From assembly GCF_013366925.1 (NCBI RefSeq), contig NZ_JAALDK010000002.1, positions 1,116,001-1,180,000 on the forward strand: DNA of 64,000 nucleotides, given 5' to 3'. Within the stretch, counting starts at the first letter, position 1; every line of letters begins with the position of its first letter. Below are positions 25,901 through 36,423 of this stretch, one piece after another. The notes under the pieces are model-generated. The model was not told where the DNA came from, did no database searches, and worked only from the letters and a program-made list of their open reading frames with translations. Source of the DNA: Paraburkholderia youngii (GTDB taxonomy: Bacteria > Pseudomonadota > Gammaproteobacteria > Burkholderiales > Burkholderiaceae). The position numbers and the translations under genes are program-made.

Positions 25901-26289
25901 TGATCACGCTCGACACGCTTGCGCTCGTGTGCTGGCTCGGCAGGCAGAAAGCGCTGAGCCAGGCCGCGCACGATGCGATCGATCGGGAGCTCGCCGGCGG
26001 CGAGATCCTGATCTCGGCGATCAGCGCGTTCGAAATCGCGGAGTTCGTGAAGGTCGGCAGTCTCGGGCTGTCGATGGACGCGCGCAGCTGGATGTCGACG
26101 TTTCTGTCGCTAGACGGCGTGCGGATGATTCCGGTCGACACCGAGATCGCGTTTCGCGCGGCCACGCTGCCGCCTTCGCTCAGCTTGCATCAACGCCTGA
26201 TCGTCGCGACCGCGCGCACGCATGGCGGCGCGCTCGTGACTTCGGATGCGAAGGTGCGCGCGTCGACTTACGTCGAAACGATCTGGTGA
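25900..26289 (+). CDS. VapC-like PIN-domain toxin
   Basis: A 129-aa PIN-domain protein, a probable endoribonuclease. Acidic residues D5 (MITLDT), E45 (SAFEIAEF) and D116 (VTSDAK) are present. The usual Asp of the DRLIVATA motif is replaced: here it reads LHQRLIVATA with Q98. Other members of the Phd-paired PIN group may share this, but it could lower metal binding. The gene overlaps the antitoxin by one base and its last 22 bases overlap the 3' end of the convergent LacI gene. Confidence 0.87.
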   Translation: MITLDTLALVCWLGRQKALSQAAHDAIDRELAGGEILISAISAFEIAEFVKVGSLGLSMDARSWMSTFLSLDGVRMIPVDTEIAFRAATLPPSLSLHQRLIVATARTHGGALVTSDAKVRASTYVETIW

Positions 26290-27344
26290 CGGCCGCGGCG
26301 CTGCTTGGTGCGGACAGGGCCGGTGGAATCGCGCACCACCAGTTCCGCCGGCAGCGTGATGCGCTGCGAAGCGGCGTCGATCCCGGCGATTTGCGCGAGC
26401 AGCGTGTTGACCGCCGAGCGCGCCATTTGCTGGAACGGTTGACGGATCGTGGTGAGCGCCGGATGGAACTGCTCGGACATCGGGATGTCGTCGAAGCCGA
26501 TCACCGAGATGTCGTCCGGCACGCGCAGGCCGGCTTCGCGAATTGCGGCGATTACGCCGAACGCGCTCTGGTCGTTGGCCGTGAAGATCGCGGTGGGGGG
26601 CTCGGCGAGGTTCAGCAGATCGAACGTGACGTCGAACGCCATCATCTGCGACAGGTCGCCCGCGGCGACCAGCGAGTCTTCACGCGGCAGGCCGAGACGA
26701 GCCAGCGTGTCGTGGTAGCCGCGTTGCCGGTCGCGCACACCTTCGATCGTTTCGTCGCCCGCCAGAAACGCGATCCGCTTGTGACCGAGCTCCGCCAGGT
26801 GTTCGACCGCGAGACAGGCGCCGCCGTAGTTGTCGACCGACACCGACGGGAAGCCCGTCAGCGTGCCGCGCTGATCGACGACGACGACCGGCACCTTCGC
26901 GGTGGCGAGCGCCTCGAGGCACAGCGACTCGCGCGGAAGAATCGCGAGGATGCCGTCGGAGAATTGCTGGATCAGTCCGAGCAGGTCGTGATGCGTATGA
27001 CGATCTTCGTCGAACACCGTGTAGACCAGCATCTCGCAGCCCGCGCCACGCGCCGCGCGGCCCGCGCCGAGAATCAGTTCGCTGGAGAATTGCGTGTCGA
27101 GCGTCGGCGTGATGATGCCGATGATGCCATTGCGGCCACCCGACAGTTTCTGCGCGGTGCGGTTGACGACGTAACCGATGTCTGACGCGATTCTCAGTAC
27201 TTCGTCACGGGTTTCGCGCGACACGCCAGGACGGCCGTTCAGAGCGCGCGATGCGGTCATCTGGGACACCCCGGCAAGCTTGGCGACGTGCTCAAGTGTG
27301 GGGGTTTGCCTTGCCATGCGGGTCGGAGCTGTGCGAGAGGTCAT
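26268..27344 (-). CDS. LacI-family transcriptional regulator of the second ABC operon
   Basis: A 358-aa repressor. HTH and hinge read [31 protein letters not shown] ... [10 protein letters not shown]; the effector domain has [25 protein letters not shown] and [11 protein letters not shown]. It is divergent from the ABC operon starting at 27590. The shared intergenic region has palindromes at 27358-27376 and 27525-27550 that it may bind. Its 3' end overlaps vapC by 22 bases in opposite orientation. The probable effector is a xylo-oligosaccharide or related sugar (inference). Confidence 0.9.
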   Translation of the reverse strand: MTSRTAPTRMARQTPTLEHVAKLAGVSQMTASRALNGRPGVSRETRDEVLRIASDIGYVVNRTAQKLSGGRNGIIGIITPTLDTQFSSELILGAGRAARGAGCEMLVYTVFDEDRHTHHDLLGLIQQFSDGILAILPRESLCLEALATAKVPVVVVDQRGTLTGFPSVSVDNYGGACLAVEHLAELGHKRIAFLAGDETIEGVRDRQRGYHDTLARLGLPREDSLVAAGDLSQMMAFDVTFDLLNLAEPPTAIFTANDQSAFGVIAAIREAGLRVPDDISVIGFDDIPMSEQFHPALTTIRQPFQQMARSAVNTLLAQIAGIDAASQRITLPAELVVRDSTGPVRTKQRRGRHQIVST

Positions 27345-27357
27345 TGGATGGGTCGAC

Positions 27358-27376
27358 TCGCTAATCGCGTTAGCGA
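27358..27376. promoter_or_regulatory. Operator candidate in front of the second LacI gene
   Basis: TCGCTAA-TCGCG-TTAGCGA, 7-bp perfect arms, 13 bases upstream of the LacI start codon. It may be the autoregulatory site. Confidence 0.5.
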
Positions 27377-27524
27377 TACCGTTTATGTAGTCGCTATTCT
27401 AGCAGAACCCTATATATTTCCGCTTTCCCACAATCAATCAATCTTATGCAGGTGTTGCGTCGCAGCCCGCCGAGACCAGGTAAAATCCCGCATAGCCTTA
27501 CTTCCCGCATCGACCTAACATTCA

Positions 27525-27550
27525 CTAACGTTAAGGCTAACGTTAACGTT
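27525..27550. promoter_or_regulatory. Operator candidate of the second ABC operon
   Basis: CTAACGTTAAGG followed by TAACGTTAACGTT: two TAACGTTA palindromes 12 bases apart, the second extended to AACGTTAACGTT. The first 20 bases recur with one change at 25283. It lies 40-65 bases before the binding-protein start. Confidence 0.65.
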
Positions 27551-27589
27551 TCGGCGGTTTCTTAAAAATCCACAAGAGGGGACACACAC

Positions 27590-28885
27590 ATGGCGTACCC
27601 GGCGTTGTTTAAAGCGCGGTCCATTGTCGGCGCGACGGCGCTGCTGTTTTCGTTGTCTGCAGTTGTTTCGAACGCCCTAGCGGCGGACTCCAAGACGATC
27701 ACGGTATGGGACCAGCAGACCAATGCGTCGTCGAGCAAGATCATTCGCGACGCGTCGGATCGATTCGAAAAGGCGGTTCCGGGCTACAAGGTCGAGAATT
27801 CGCACGTGCTGAACGAAGCGTACAAGACGAAGCTGAAGGTCGCTTTCGGCGCGAACCAGCCGCCGTGCGTGTTCGAGAACTGGGGCGGCGGCGGCCTGCA
27901 CGAGTACGTGAAGTCCGGCCAGATCGCCGACCTGACGCCGTACCTGACCAAGGACCCGGCGTATCGCAACCGCTTCATGCAATCGTCGTGGGATGTCACG
28001 ACATTCGACGGCAAGACCTACGGTGTTGCTGCCGAAAACGCAGCGGCCGCGGTGATTTTCTACAACAAGGAAGTTTTCAAGAAGTACGGCATCACGCCGC
28101 CGAAGACGTGGGATGAACTGATGCACGTCGTCGACGTGCTGAAGCAGCACAACGTTGCAGCGTTCTCGCTCGCGAACAAGAACAAGTGGACCGGTTCGAT
28201 GTACTACATGTACCTCGTCGACCGTATCGGTGGTCCGCAAGTCGTGAAGGACGCGATCGCAGGCAAGGGCAAGGGCTTCGAAGATCCGGCGTTCGTCGAA
28301 GCCGGCAAGCGCATTCAGGAGCTCGTGAAGGCTGGCGCGTTCGCACCGGGCATCAACGGTCTGGATTACGACTCGGGTGCGTCGCGCCGTCTGCTGTACA
28401 CGGGCAAGGCCGCCATGGAGCTGATGGGCGCCTGGGAAGCTTCGACGATCGCGAACGAAAACCCGACGTTCTCGAAGGATCTGGACTTCTTCCCGTTCCC
28501 GAGCGTGCCGGGTGGCAAGGGTGACCCGCGCGACCTGATCGGCACGGTGGGCGACGGCTTCCTCAGCATCTCGGCCGAGTGCAAGACGCCGGACGCAGCA
28601 TTCAAGCTGATCCAGGCACTGACCGACGAACAGGCAATGCAGGCTCGCGCGTCGGATGACCACAAGCTGCCGCCGGTCAACAACGTCAAGATCGAGGATC
28701 CGTTCACGCAGCGTCTGCAGCAACTGCTAGCCGCGGCTCCGAGCGTGCAGCTCTGGTACGACCAGGCACTGCCGCCGGCCCTCGGCGAAATGCACAAGGA
28801 CACGACGCAGGCGCTGTTCGGCCTGTCGGTGACGCCTGAAGCCGCTGCGCAGCAAATGGAAGCCGCTTCGAAGAAGGGCGGTTAA
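27590..28885 (+). CDS. Sugar ABC transporter, substrate-binding protein (CUT1), second system
   Basis: A 431-aa periplasmic binding protein of solute-binding family 1. The signal peptide ends near ANALAAD; the mature part begins [17 protein letters not shown] and contains [34 protein letters not shown] and [12 protein letters not shown]. It is not close to the first system's binding protein. Ribosome site AAGAGGGG precedes the ATG. A 28-base GC-rich hairpin follows the stop codon. Substrate unknown; neighbouring GH3 and pentose genes suggest xylo- or gluco-oligosaccharides. Confidence 0.9.
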   Translation: MAYPALFKARSIVGATALLFSLSAVVSNALAADSKTITVWDQQTNASSSKIIRDASDRFEKAVPGYKVENSHVLNEAYKTKLKVAFGANQPPCVFENWGGGGLHEYVKSGQIADLTPYLTKDPAYRNRFMQSSWDVTTFDGKTYGVAAENAAAAVIFYNKEVFKKYGITPPKTWDELMHVVDVLKQHNVAAFSLANKNKWTGSMYYMYLVDRIGGPQVVKDAIAGKGKGFEDPAFVEAGKRIQELVKAGAFAPGINGLDYDSGASRRLLYTGKAAMELMGAWEASTIANENPTFSKDLDFFPFPSVPGGKGDPRDLIGTVGDGFLSISAECKTPDAAFKLIQALTDEQAMQARASDDHKLPPVNNVKIEDPFTQRLQQLLAAAPSVQLWYDQALPPALGEMHKDTTQALFGLSVTPEAAAQQMEAASKKGG

Positions 28886-28906
28886 TCTCCAGTCTCAAAG
28901 AAAAGT

Positions 28907-28934
28907 CCGGCCAGCACCGCAAGGTGCCGGCCGG
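28907..28934 (+). terminator. Intra-operon hairpin with GCAA tetraloop
   Basis: CCGGCCAGCACC (28907-28918), loop GCAA, GGTGCCGGCCGG (28923-28934): 12 bp with one mismatch and a GNRA loop. The next start codon (GTG 28946) is only 11 bases beyond, and no T-run follows. It should stabilise the upstream message and dampen permease translation. Confidence 0.6.
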
Positions 28935-28945
28935 CATACAAGCCC

Positions 28946-29863
28946 GTGAATATCGCACTTTCCGCTACACCCGAACGCCGGCTGAGATTCTCATCGCAAA
29001 CGCTCGTCACGGTGGTGTTTCTTGCACCGTCGCTGCTGCTGCTGGCCGTGTTCCTGCTCTATCCGCTCGTCTCCAGCCTGCGGCTGTCGCTGCTCGACTG
29101 GAACGGCCTCGGCAACACTGCCCGTTATATCGGGCTCGCGAACTGGGAGCGGCTCGCGCACGACATGGTGTTCTGGCAATCGCTGCGGAACAACGTGATT
29201 CTTGCTGTCGCATCGATCGTCATCCAGCTTCCGATCGCGCTCGCGCTCGCCGTGCTGCTGGAAAAGGCCGGCCGTGGCTCGCGCTTGCTGAAGGTTCTGT
29301 ATTTCCTTCCTCTGTTGATGTCGAGCGTGGCGATCGGCGTGCTGTTCAAGCAAATCTACGATCCGAATTTCGGTCCGGTCAACGTCGCGTTGCAGGCATT
29401 CGGGCTCGATGGCCTCGCGAAGGACTGGCTGGGCGACCCGCATTTTTCGCTGGGCGCGACGATTGCCGTGATCATCTGGCAGAACGCGCCTTTCTACATG
29501 ATTCTGTTCCTCGCCGGGCTCTCGTCGATGCCGGCCGAGGTCAACGAGGCTGCGCTGCTCGACGGCGCATCCGAATGGACCATTTTCTGGCGCATCAAGC
29601 TGCCGCATCTGCAGGGCACGGTGCGCACGGCAGTGCTGCTGTCCGTGCTCGGCTCGCTGCGTTACTTCGATCTCGTCTTCGTCATGACCGGTGGCGGCCC
29701 CGAAGGCTCGTCCGAGGTGATGGCCACCTACATGTATCGCACGGTGTTTAGTTCGTTCCAACTCGGCTACGGCAGCACCATCGGCTCGGCGATGTTCCTT
29801 ATCGTCATCACGGTGGCGGCGGTGTCGATGTACTTCACCCGCCGTTATGCAACCGAGGTCTGA
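28946..29863 (+). CDS. Sugar ABC transporter permease, MalF type, second system
   Basis: A 305-aa inner-membrane permease starting with GTG directly after the hairpin; no Shine-Dalgarno sequence is visible, which suggests low translation. The EAA loop is [25 protein letters not shown]. It has six hydrophobic segments. It is followed after 3 bases by the second permease gene. Confidence 0.9.
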   Translation: MNIALSATPERRLRFSSQTLVTVVFLAPSLLLLAVFLLYPLVSSLRLSLLDWNGLGNTARYIGLANWERLAHDMVFWQSLRNNVILAVASIVIQLPIALALAVLLEKAGRGSRLLKVLYFLPLLMSSVAIGVLFKQIYDPNFGPVNVALQAFGLDGLAKDWLGDPHFSLGATIAVIIWQNAPFYMILFLAGLSSMPAEVNEAALLDGASEWTIFWRIKLPHLQGTVRTAVLLSVLGSLRYFDLVFVMTGGGPEGSSEVMATYMYRTVFSSFQLGYGSTIGSAMFLIVITVAAVSMYFTRRYATEV

Positions 29864-29866
29864 ACC

Positions 29867-30697
29867 ATGAACAAGAAACTACGCTTCCCCCGCGTCGGGA
29901 TTCCTCTGCTGGCACTGATCTGGCTGGCCGTCACGACGATCCCGTTTCTCTTCATGGTCGCGTCGAGCCTGAAGAGCCAGGAGGAGACTTTCGCGACGTC
30001 CGTGTGGGCGCCCCCGAGCCATCTGTACTGGGGCAATTACGCGGCTGTGCTGCAGGGGCCGTTCTTCACTTATTTCCGTAACAGCGTGTTCACGGTGGGC
30101 GTGTCGGTGCTGCTGATCGTCATCATCAGTGCGATGGCGGCCTACGTGTTTGCGCGCTTGCGCTTCTCGCTGAACAAGACGCTGTTCGGACTGGTGGTCG
30201 CCGGCATGATCGTGCCGCTGCATGCGACGCTCGTGCCGATCTATCTGCTCACGCGCAACCTCGGCCTCTACGACACCGCGTTCGCGCTGCTCGGCCCGTA
30301 TGTGGCGCTCAGTCTGCCGGTGTCGATCTTCATCCTGACCGAATTCATGCGCCAGATTCCGCGCGAGCTCGAAGAAGCTGCGCAGCTCGACGGCTGCAGT
30401 CCGTTTCGCATCTTCTGGCGGATTTTCTTCCCGCTTTCGGCACCGGGGCTCGCCACTGTGACGATCTTCAACGGCATTGGCCTGTGGAACGAGTTCATTT
30501 TCGCGTACATGCTCACGTCGACGGCCGAGCACCGTACGCTGCCGCTCGCGATCTGGGACTTCATGGGGCAATACGCGTCGAACATTCCTTCGATGCTGTC
30601 CGTCCTCGTGCTCACCTCGTTGCCGCTGATCGTTGCCTACGCGTTCGGCCAGGAGCGCGTGATCAAGGGGATGATGGCTGGCTCGCTCAAGGGCTGA
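29867..30697 (+). CDS. Sugar ABC transporter permease, MalG type, second system
   Basis: A 276-aa permease. The EAA loop is [26 protein letters not shown] and the C-terminus is [16 protein letters not shown], as in CUT1 MalG-like permeases. It pairs with the preceding permease; the ATPase gene follows after 69 bases. Confidence 0.9.
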   Translation: MNKKLRFPRVGIPLLALIWLAVTTIPFLFMVASSLKSQEETFATSVWAPPSHLYWGNYAAVLQGPFFTYFRNSVFTVGVSVLLIVIISAMAAYVFARLRFSLNKTLFGLVVAGMIVPLHATLVPIYLLTRNLGLYDTAFALLGPYVALSLPVSIFILTEFMRQIPRELEEAAQLDGCSPFRIFWRIFFPLSAPGLATVTIFNGIGLWNEFIFAYMLTSTAEHRTLPLAIWDFMGQYASNIPSMLSVLVLTSLPLIVAYAFGQERVIKGMMAGSLKG

Positions 30698-30766
30698 TCC
30701 GCATCGCACACCACCTCGAATCGTGTGGGCCGCAGTGGCCCGCACACCGAACTTCGCAAAAACGAC

Positions 30767-31897
<1,131 letters not shown>

Positions 31898-31906
31898 TCC
31901 GCTTGT

Positions 31907-31942
31907 GACCGCGCTCGCTGCGCGAAGCGGGCAAGCGCGGTC
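31907..31942 (+). terminator. Hairpin at the end of the second ABC operon
   Basis: GACCGCGCT (31907-31915) and AGCGCGGTC (31934-31942) give 9-bp perfect arms 10 bases after the ATPase stop codon. The loop itself is self-complementary. There is no T-run, so termination would be imperfect and the GH3 gene 236 bases on may still be co-transcribed. Confidence 0.45.
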
Positions 31943-32177
31943 CCACTGAACCGCGTCGCTAGACGCACCGAACGACCCGCAGCCGATCCAACACCGCGAA
32001 TCTAGAGTCGCGGCCGCGTTCGGTCGATTAGCAGGACTGCGAAGTACGGAAAGTTATCTGAAATGGAACCGGATGGCTCCGGGCCGAAGCAACGCCCTAC
32101 CGCACGCTTGTCAGGAACTACGGATTTGTCGGCGCTTCATGCGCTTCGTACACCAGCATAAATAAAAGGAGTTTTCG

Positions 32178-34583
32178 ATGTTGCTTCGCCAAAGTGAGAT
32201 GCCGCTCTACCGCAGTCCCGCCGCAACCGTAGAAGAGCGCGTGGCCGATCTGCTCGCGCGCATGACACTCGACGAAAAGATTGCGCAGCTTCATGCCGCG
32301 TGGCTGGTGCTGTCGGCCGATGGCAATCACAAGGCGCGTAGCATCGATTTCGCGCAGAGTGCCAACCAGATCACGGTCGACGAAATCTTGCAATATGGCC
32401 TCGGCCAGATCACGCGTCCGCTCGGCACGCATACGGTCGATCCGAAGGAAGGCGTGCGCGCGCTCAACGAACTGCAGCGCAAGATGGTCGAAGACACGCG
32501 CCTCGGCATTCCGGTGATGGCGCACGAGGAGTGCCTCGTCGGCCTCATGATCAAGGACGCGACGCTGTTCCCGTCGCCGTTGAACTATGCAGCGACGTGG
32601 AATCCGCGACTGGTCGGCGAAGTCGGCACGATCATCGGCGAGCAGGCGCGTTCGATCGGCTGTCACCAGGGGCTCGCGCCGGTGCTCGACGTGTCGCGCG
32701 ATCCGCGCTGGGGCCGCACCGAGGAGACGCTCGGCGAAGACCCGTATCTGGTCGGCGTGCTCGCGTGCCATTACGTGAAAGGCCTGCAAGGCGAACAGCG
32801 CGATCTGCTCGCGACGCTCAAGCATTTCGTCGGTCATTCGGCGAGCGAAGGCGGCCGCAATCATGCGCCGGTGCATGTCGGTCCGCGCGAGCTCAACGAC
32901 GTGTTCATGCTGCCGTTCGAAATGGCCGTGAAGCTCGCGAACGCGGGCTCGGTGATGCCCGCGTATCACGACGTCGATGGCGTGCCTTGCCATGGCGATC
33001 GCACGCTGCTGCACGACACGCTGCGTGAGAAGTGGGGCTTCGACGGTCTCGTCGTCGCGGATTACGCGGGCGTGGACCTGCTTTACAGCCATCATGCGGT
33101 AGCGCGCGACAGCGCGTCGGCCGCGGCTCTCGCGTTCAACTCCGGCCTCGACGTCGAGCTGCCGGGCCACGAGTGCGCGGTGCATCTGAAGGAGGCGCTC
33201 GAGCGCAACGAGATCACCGAAGCGACGATCGACACCGCCGTCACGCGCGTGCTGCGCGTGAAATTCCAGCTCGGCCTGTTCGAGAATCCGTATGTCGATC
33301 CCGAACGCGTCGACGTGAAGAGTGCGGCCGCGGGCGATACCGCGTATCAGGTCGCGCTCGAATCGGCGGTGCTGCTGCGCAATCAGGGCGACGTGCTGCC
33401 GCTCGACGCGAACGGCGCCGACAAAATCGCGGTGATCGGCCCGACCGCCGACGATCCGCTCGCGCTCCTCGCCGGCTACAGCTTCCCGGTGCATCTGATC
33501 AACAGCGGCGAGCAGTCCACTGCTTCGATCGCGACGCCGCTGCGTTCGCTGCGCGCGTTGCTCGGCAATGAGCGCGTGATTCACGCGCAGGGCTGCGACA
33601 TCATCAAGGAACGCCGCGCGGGCGCGCCGGTGTTCCCGGGCGACGTGTCGCTCGATCTGACCGGCGACGCGCATTGCGACGAACTGATCAGCAAGGACAC
33701 CGACGGCATCGCGGCGGCGGTCGAGGCCGCCCGGCAAGCCGGCGTCGCGCTGGTGTTCGTCGGCGATCTGGCGGGCCTGTTCCAGTCCGGCACGGTCGGC
33801 GAAGGGTCCGATACCGACAGCCTCGACCTGCCGGGCGTGCAGCAGGCGTTGCTGCAGGCGGTGGTCGACAGCGGCACGCCGACGGTCGTCGTGATGACGG
33901 GCGGCCGCCCGTACAATCTCGGCGGCCTCGAAGATCGCATCGCCGCGCAGATCATGGCGTTCGCGCCGGGCGAGCGCGGCGCCGAAGCGCTGGCCGATCT
34001 GCTCGTGGGCCGCGCCAACTTCAGCGGCCGTCTGCCGCTGTCGGTGCCGAAGAGCGCGGGCGCCGTGCCGTACGTGTATAACCATCGTCTGAAAAGCGCT
34101 GGAACGCCGATTGCATACCATTTCGGTTGCCGCTATCCGTTCGGCTTCGGTCTCGGCTATACGCAGTTCCGTTACGGCGATCTCGCGCTCGCGCACAGCG
34201 AAGTGCCGATCGAAGACGGGACGATCGAGCTGAGCTTCACGCTCGACAACATCGGTGCGCGCGACGGCACCGAGATCGTGCAGATCTATGTGCGTGACCG
34301 TCACGCGTCGGTCGCGCGGCCGGTGCGCGAGCTGAAAGCGTTTGCGCGCGTGCCGCTCGCGGCCGGTGCCTCGGCGCGTGTGCGCGTGAAGCTGCCGGTC
34401 GATATGCTTAACTTCACCGACGCGCGCGGCGAGCGTATCGTCGAGCCCGGTGATTTCGATCTGCTCGTCGGCAGTTCGAGCCGCGACATTCATCTGAGCG
34501 GCACGGTCGCGGTCGCGGGCTCCGCGACCAGAACGCTCGAACGCAACTGGCGCATGCTGAGCGAAGTCGAGATCGTGGCCTAA
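32178..34583 (+). CDS. Beta-glucosidase/beta-xylosidase, GH3
   Basis: An 801-aa GH3 enzyme without signal peptide. The N-terminal TIM barrel holds HEECLVG, LKHFVGHSASEGGRNHAPVHVG and the nucleophile D295 in GLVVADYAGVD; the (alpha/beta)6 domain follows (LLRNQGDVLPLD, FAPGERGAEALADLLVG), and a C-terminal fibronectin-III-like domain (about 690-790, VQIYVRDRHASVARPVRELKAF). AAAGGAG precedes the ATG. It would split imported oligosaccharides in the cytoplasm; xylose release would feed the pathway genes downstream. Confidence 0.92.
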   Translation: MLLRQSEMPLYRSPAATVEERVADLLARMTLDEKIAQLHAAWLVLSADGNHKARSIDFAQSANQITVDEILQYGLGQITRPLGTHTVDPKEGVRALNELQRKMVEDTRLGIPVMAHEECLVGLMIKDATLFPSPLNYAATWNPRLVGEVGTIIGEQARSIGCHQGLAPVLDVSRDPRWGRTEETLGEDPYLVGVLACHYVKGLQGEQRDLLATLKHFVGHSASEGGRNHAPVHVGPRELNDVFMLPFEMAVKLANAGSVMPAYHDVDGVPCHGDRTLLHDTLREKWGFDGLVVADYAGVDLLYSHHAVARDSASAAALAFNSGLDVELPGHECAVHLKEALERNEITEATIDTAVTRVLRVKFQLGLFENPYVDPERVDVKSAAAGDTAYQVALESAVLLRNQGDVLPLDANGADKIAVIGPTADDPLALLAGYSFPVHLINSGEQSTASIATPLRSLRALLGNERVIHAQGCDIIKERRAGAPVFPGDVSLDLTGDAHCDELISKDTDGIAAAVEAARQAGVALVFVGDLAGLFQSGTVGEGSDTDSLDLPGVQQALLQAVVDSGTPTVVVMTGGRPYNLGGLEDRIAAQIMAFAPGERGAEALADLLVGRANFSGRLPLSVPKSAGAVPYVYNHRLKSAGTPIAYHFGCRYPFGFGLGYTQFRYGDLALAHSEVPIEDGTIELSFTLDNIGARDGTEIVQIYVRDRHASVARPVRELKAFARVPLAAGASARVRVKLPVDMLNFTDARGERIVEPGDFDLLVGSSSRDIHLSGTVAVAGSATRTLERNWRMLSEVEIVA

Positions 34584-34648
34584 GCGGCGGGTCGGGGCGG
34601 CGAGTGCCGCCCTGTGTGTGGTCCTACTCGTTTCAAGTGGAAAATCTG

Positions 34649-35416
34649 ATGTCGTACGCAACCTATCCAAGCCTGGCGGACAAAACCATCGTCGTAACCG
34701 GCGGCGGCAGCGGGATCGGCGCCGCGATCGTCGAGGCCTTCGCGCAGCAAGGCGCGCGCGTGTTCTTCCTCGACGTCGCCGAGCACGATTCGCTCGCGCT
34801 GCAGGAAACGCTTCGCCACGCGAAGCATCAACCGCTGTTCCGCCGCTGCGACCTGAAAAATGTCGATGCAATCGAAAGCACGTTTGCGGCCATCGTCGAA
34901 GCGGCAGGTCCGATCGATGTGCTCGTCAACAACGCCGGCAATGACGACCGGCACGAAATCGGCGATCTCACCGCGAGCTACTGGGACGACCGTATCGCGG
35001 TGAATCTGCGCCACCAGTTCTTCTGCGCGCAAGCCGCCGCGAACGGCATGCGTCGCGCGGGGCGCGGCGTGATCCTGAATCTGGGCTCGGTGTCGTGGCA
35101 TCTCGCGCTGCCGAACCTCGCGATCTATATGACGGCCAAGGCCGGCATCGAAGGGCTCACGCGGGGTCTCGCGCGCGATCTAGGCGGCGCGGGCATCCGC
35201 GTGAACTGCATCATTCCGGGTGCGGTGAAGACGCCGCGGCAAATGCAGTTGTGGCAATCGGCGGAGAGCGAAGCGAAGGTCGTCGCGAGTCAGTGTCTGC
35301 AACTGCGCATCGAGCCCGAGCACGTCGCGCGCATGGCGTTGTTCCTCGCGTCCGACGACGCGTCGCGCTGCTCCGGTCGTGATTACTTCGTCGACGCAGG
35401 GTGGTACGGAGAATGA
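34649..35416 (+). CDS. SDR-family sugar dehydrogenase, probable D-xylose/aldose 1-dehydrogenase
   Basis: A 255-aa classical short-chain dehydrogenase. NAD(P) motif TGGGSGIG (17-24), NNAG (94-97), Ser in NLGSVSW, Y160 and K164 of YMTAK are all present. By position, 62 bases after GH3 and overlapping the lactonase gene by 4 bases, it should oxidise a pentose (D-xylose or L-arabinose) to its lactone, step 1 of the Weimberg route, as does Caulobacter XylB. The start at 34649 begins the domain; upstream residues are not needed. Confidence 0.88.
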   Translation: MSYATYPSLADKTIVVTGGGSGIGAAIVEAFAQQGARVFFLDVAEHDSLALQETLRHAKHQPLFRRCDLKNVDAIESTFAAIVEAAGPIDVLVNNAGNDDRHEIGDLTASYWDDRIAVNLRHQFFCAQAAANGMRRAGRGVILNLGSVSWHLALPNLAIYMTAKAGIEGLTRGLARDLGGAGIRVNCIIPGAVKTPRQMQLWQSAESEAKVVASQCLQLRIEPEHVARMALFLASDDASRCSGRDYFVDAGWYGE

Positions 35417-36297
35417 GCATGCCGGTACCTGTGTGCGTATGGGCGGTCGGCGCCGAACTGGCTGAAGGGCCGCTGTGGCAGGCCGCCGAGAACGCCGTGT
35501 ATTTCGTCGATATCAAGGGGCGCCGGATTCATCGGCTGTCCGTCGCGACCGGCGAGCAGCGGACGTGGCAGGCGCCCGACCAGCCCGGTTTTCTGGCGCC
35601 GCTCGCTAACGGCACGTTCGTGTGCGGGCTGCCAGGCGGCCTGCATCGCTTCGATCCGGCGAGCGGGGAGTTCAGCAAACTCGCCGACGTCGAACCGCAT
35701 CTGCCGGGCAACCGCCTGAACGACGGTTTCGTCGATGCCCAGGGGCGCTTGTGGTTCGGCTCTATGGACGATGCCGAACAGGCGCCGAGCGGCACGCTGT
35801 ATCGCGTGAGCGAGCGAGGCGCGGTGATCGCGCAGGACGATGACTACGTGATCACGAACGGCCCGGCGATGAGCCCGGACGGCCGCACGCTGTATCACAA
35901 CGACACGATGCGGCGCGTGGTCTATGCGTTCGACGTCGCCGCGGACGGCACGCTGTCGGGCAAGCGCATCTTCGCCGCGATCTCGGGCGACGGCCATCCC
36001 GACGGCATGGCCGTCGATGCCGACGGCTTCGTGTGGATCGCGCTGTTCGGCGGCTGGCGGATCGAGCGTTACTCACCGGCGGGCGAACTGGTCGATCAGG
36101 TGCCGTTGCCGTGCGCGAACGTGACGAAGCTCGCGTTCGGCGGCGACGATCTGCAAACCGTCTATGTGACGACCGCATGGAAGGGGCTGACTGCCGTCGA
36201 GCGCCAGCATCAGCCGCAGGCGGGCGGGCTGTTCTCGTTCCGAGCACTAGTGGCGGGACAGGTTCATGCTCGCTGCACGGTGGGCTTCGAGCGTTAA
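35413..36297 (+). CDS. SMP-30/gluconolactonase family sugar lactonase (probable xylonolactonase)
   Basis: A 294-aa six-bladed beta-propeller. Metal-ligand motifs are visible: the Glu in GAELAEGPLW, Asn in NRLNDGFVDAQGRLWFG, Asn in ITNGPAMSPDGRTLYHNDT and Asp in HPDGMAVDADG. It opens aldonolactones to aldonates, step 2 of the route (XylC-like). The ATG at 35413 overlaps the dehydrogenase stop (ATGA), so translation is coupled. Confidence 0.9.
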   Translation: MSMPVPVCVWAVGAELAEGPLWQAAENAVYFVDIKGRRIHRLSVATGEQRTWQAPDQPGFLAPLANGTFVCGLPGGLHRFDPASGEFSKLADVEPHLPGNRLNDGFVDAQGRLWFGSMDDAEQAPSGTLYRVSERGAVIAQDDDYVITNGPAMSPDGRTLYHNDTMRRVVYAFDVAADGTLSGKRIFAAISGDGHPDGMAVDADGFVWIALFGGWRIERYSPAGELVDQVPLPCANVTKLAFGGDDLQTVYVTTAWKGLTAVERQHQPQAGGLFSFRALVAGQVHARCTVGFER

Positions 36298-36423
36298 GAC
36301 GACAAAACACAGCGACAGGACAAGCCGCAATACGCAACCCTGACGTTGCCTGGTCGCTCCGCAAGGAGCGGCCCGCTATCATGTGCGTTCCATGACTTCC
36401 GCGCATTCGCCCCGATTCCTATC

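Noticed and set aside
32118..34871. A 917-codon open frame on the minus strand opposite the GH3 gene, and similar long antisense frames opposite 18946-20244, 29879-31894, 41113-43665 and 48367-50616.
   Set aside because: They are rich in Arg, His and Ala, lack ribosome sites and family motifs, and mirror the codon bias of well-supported genes on the other strand; this is usual in high-GC genomes.
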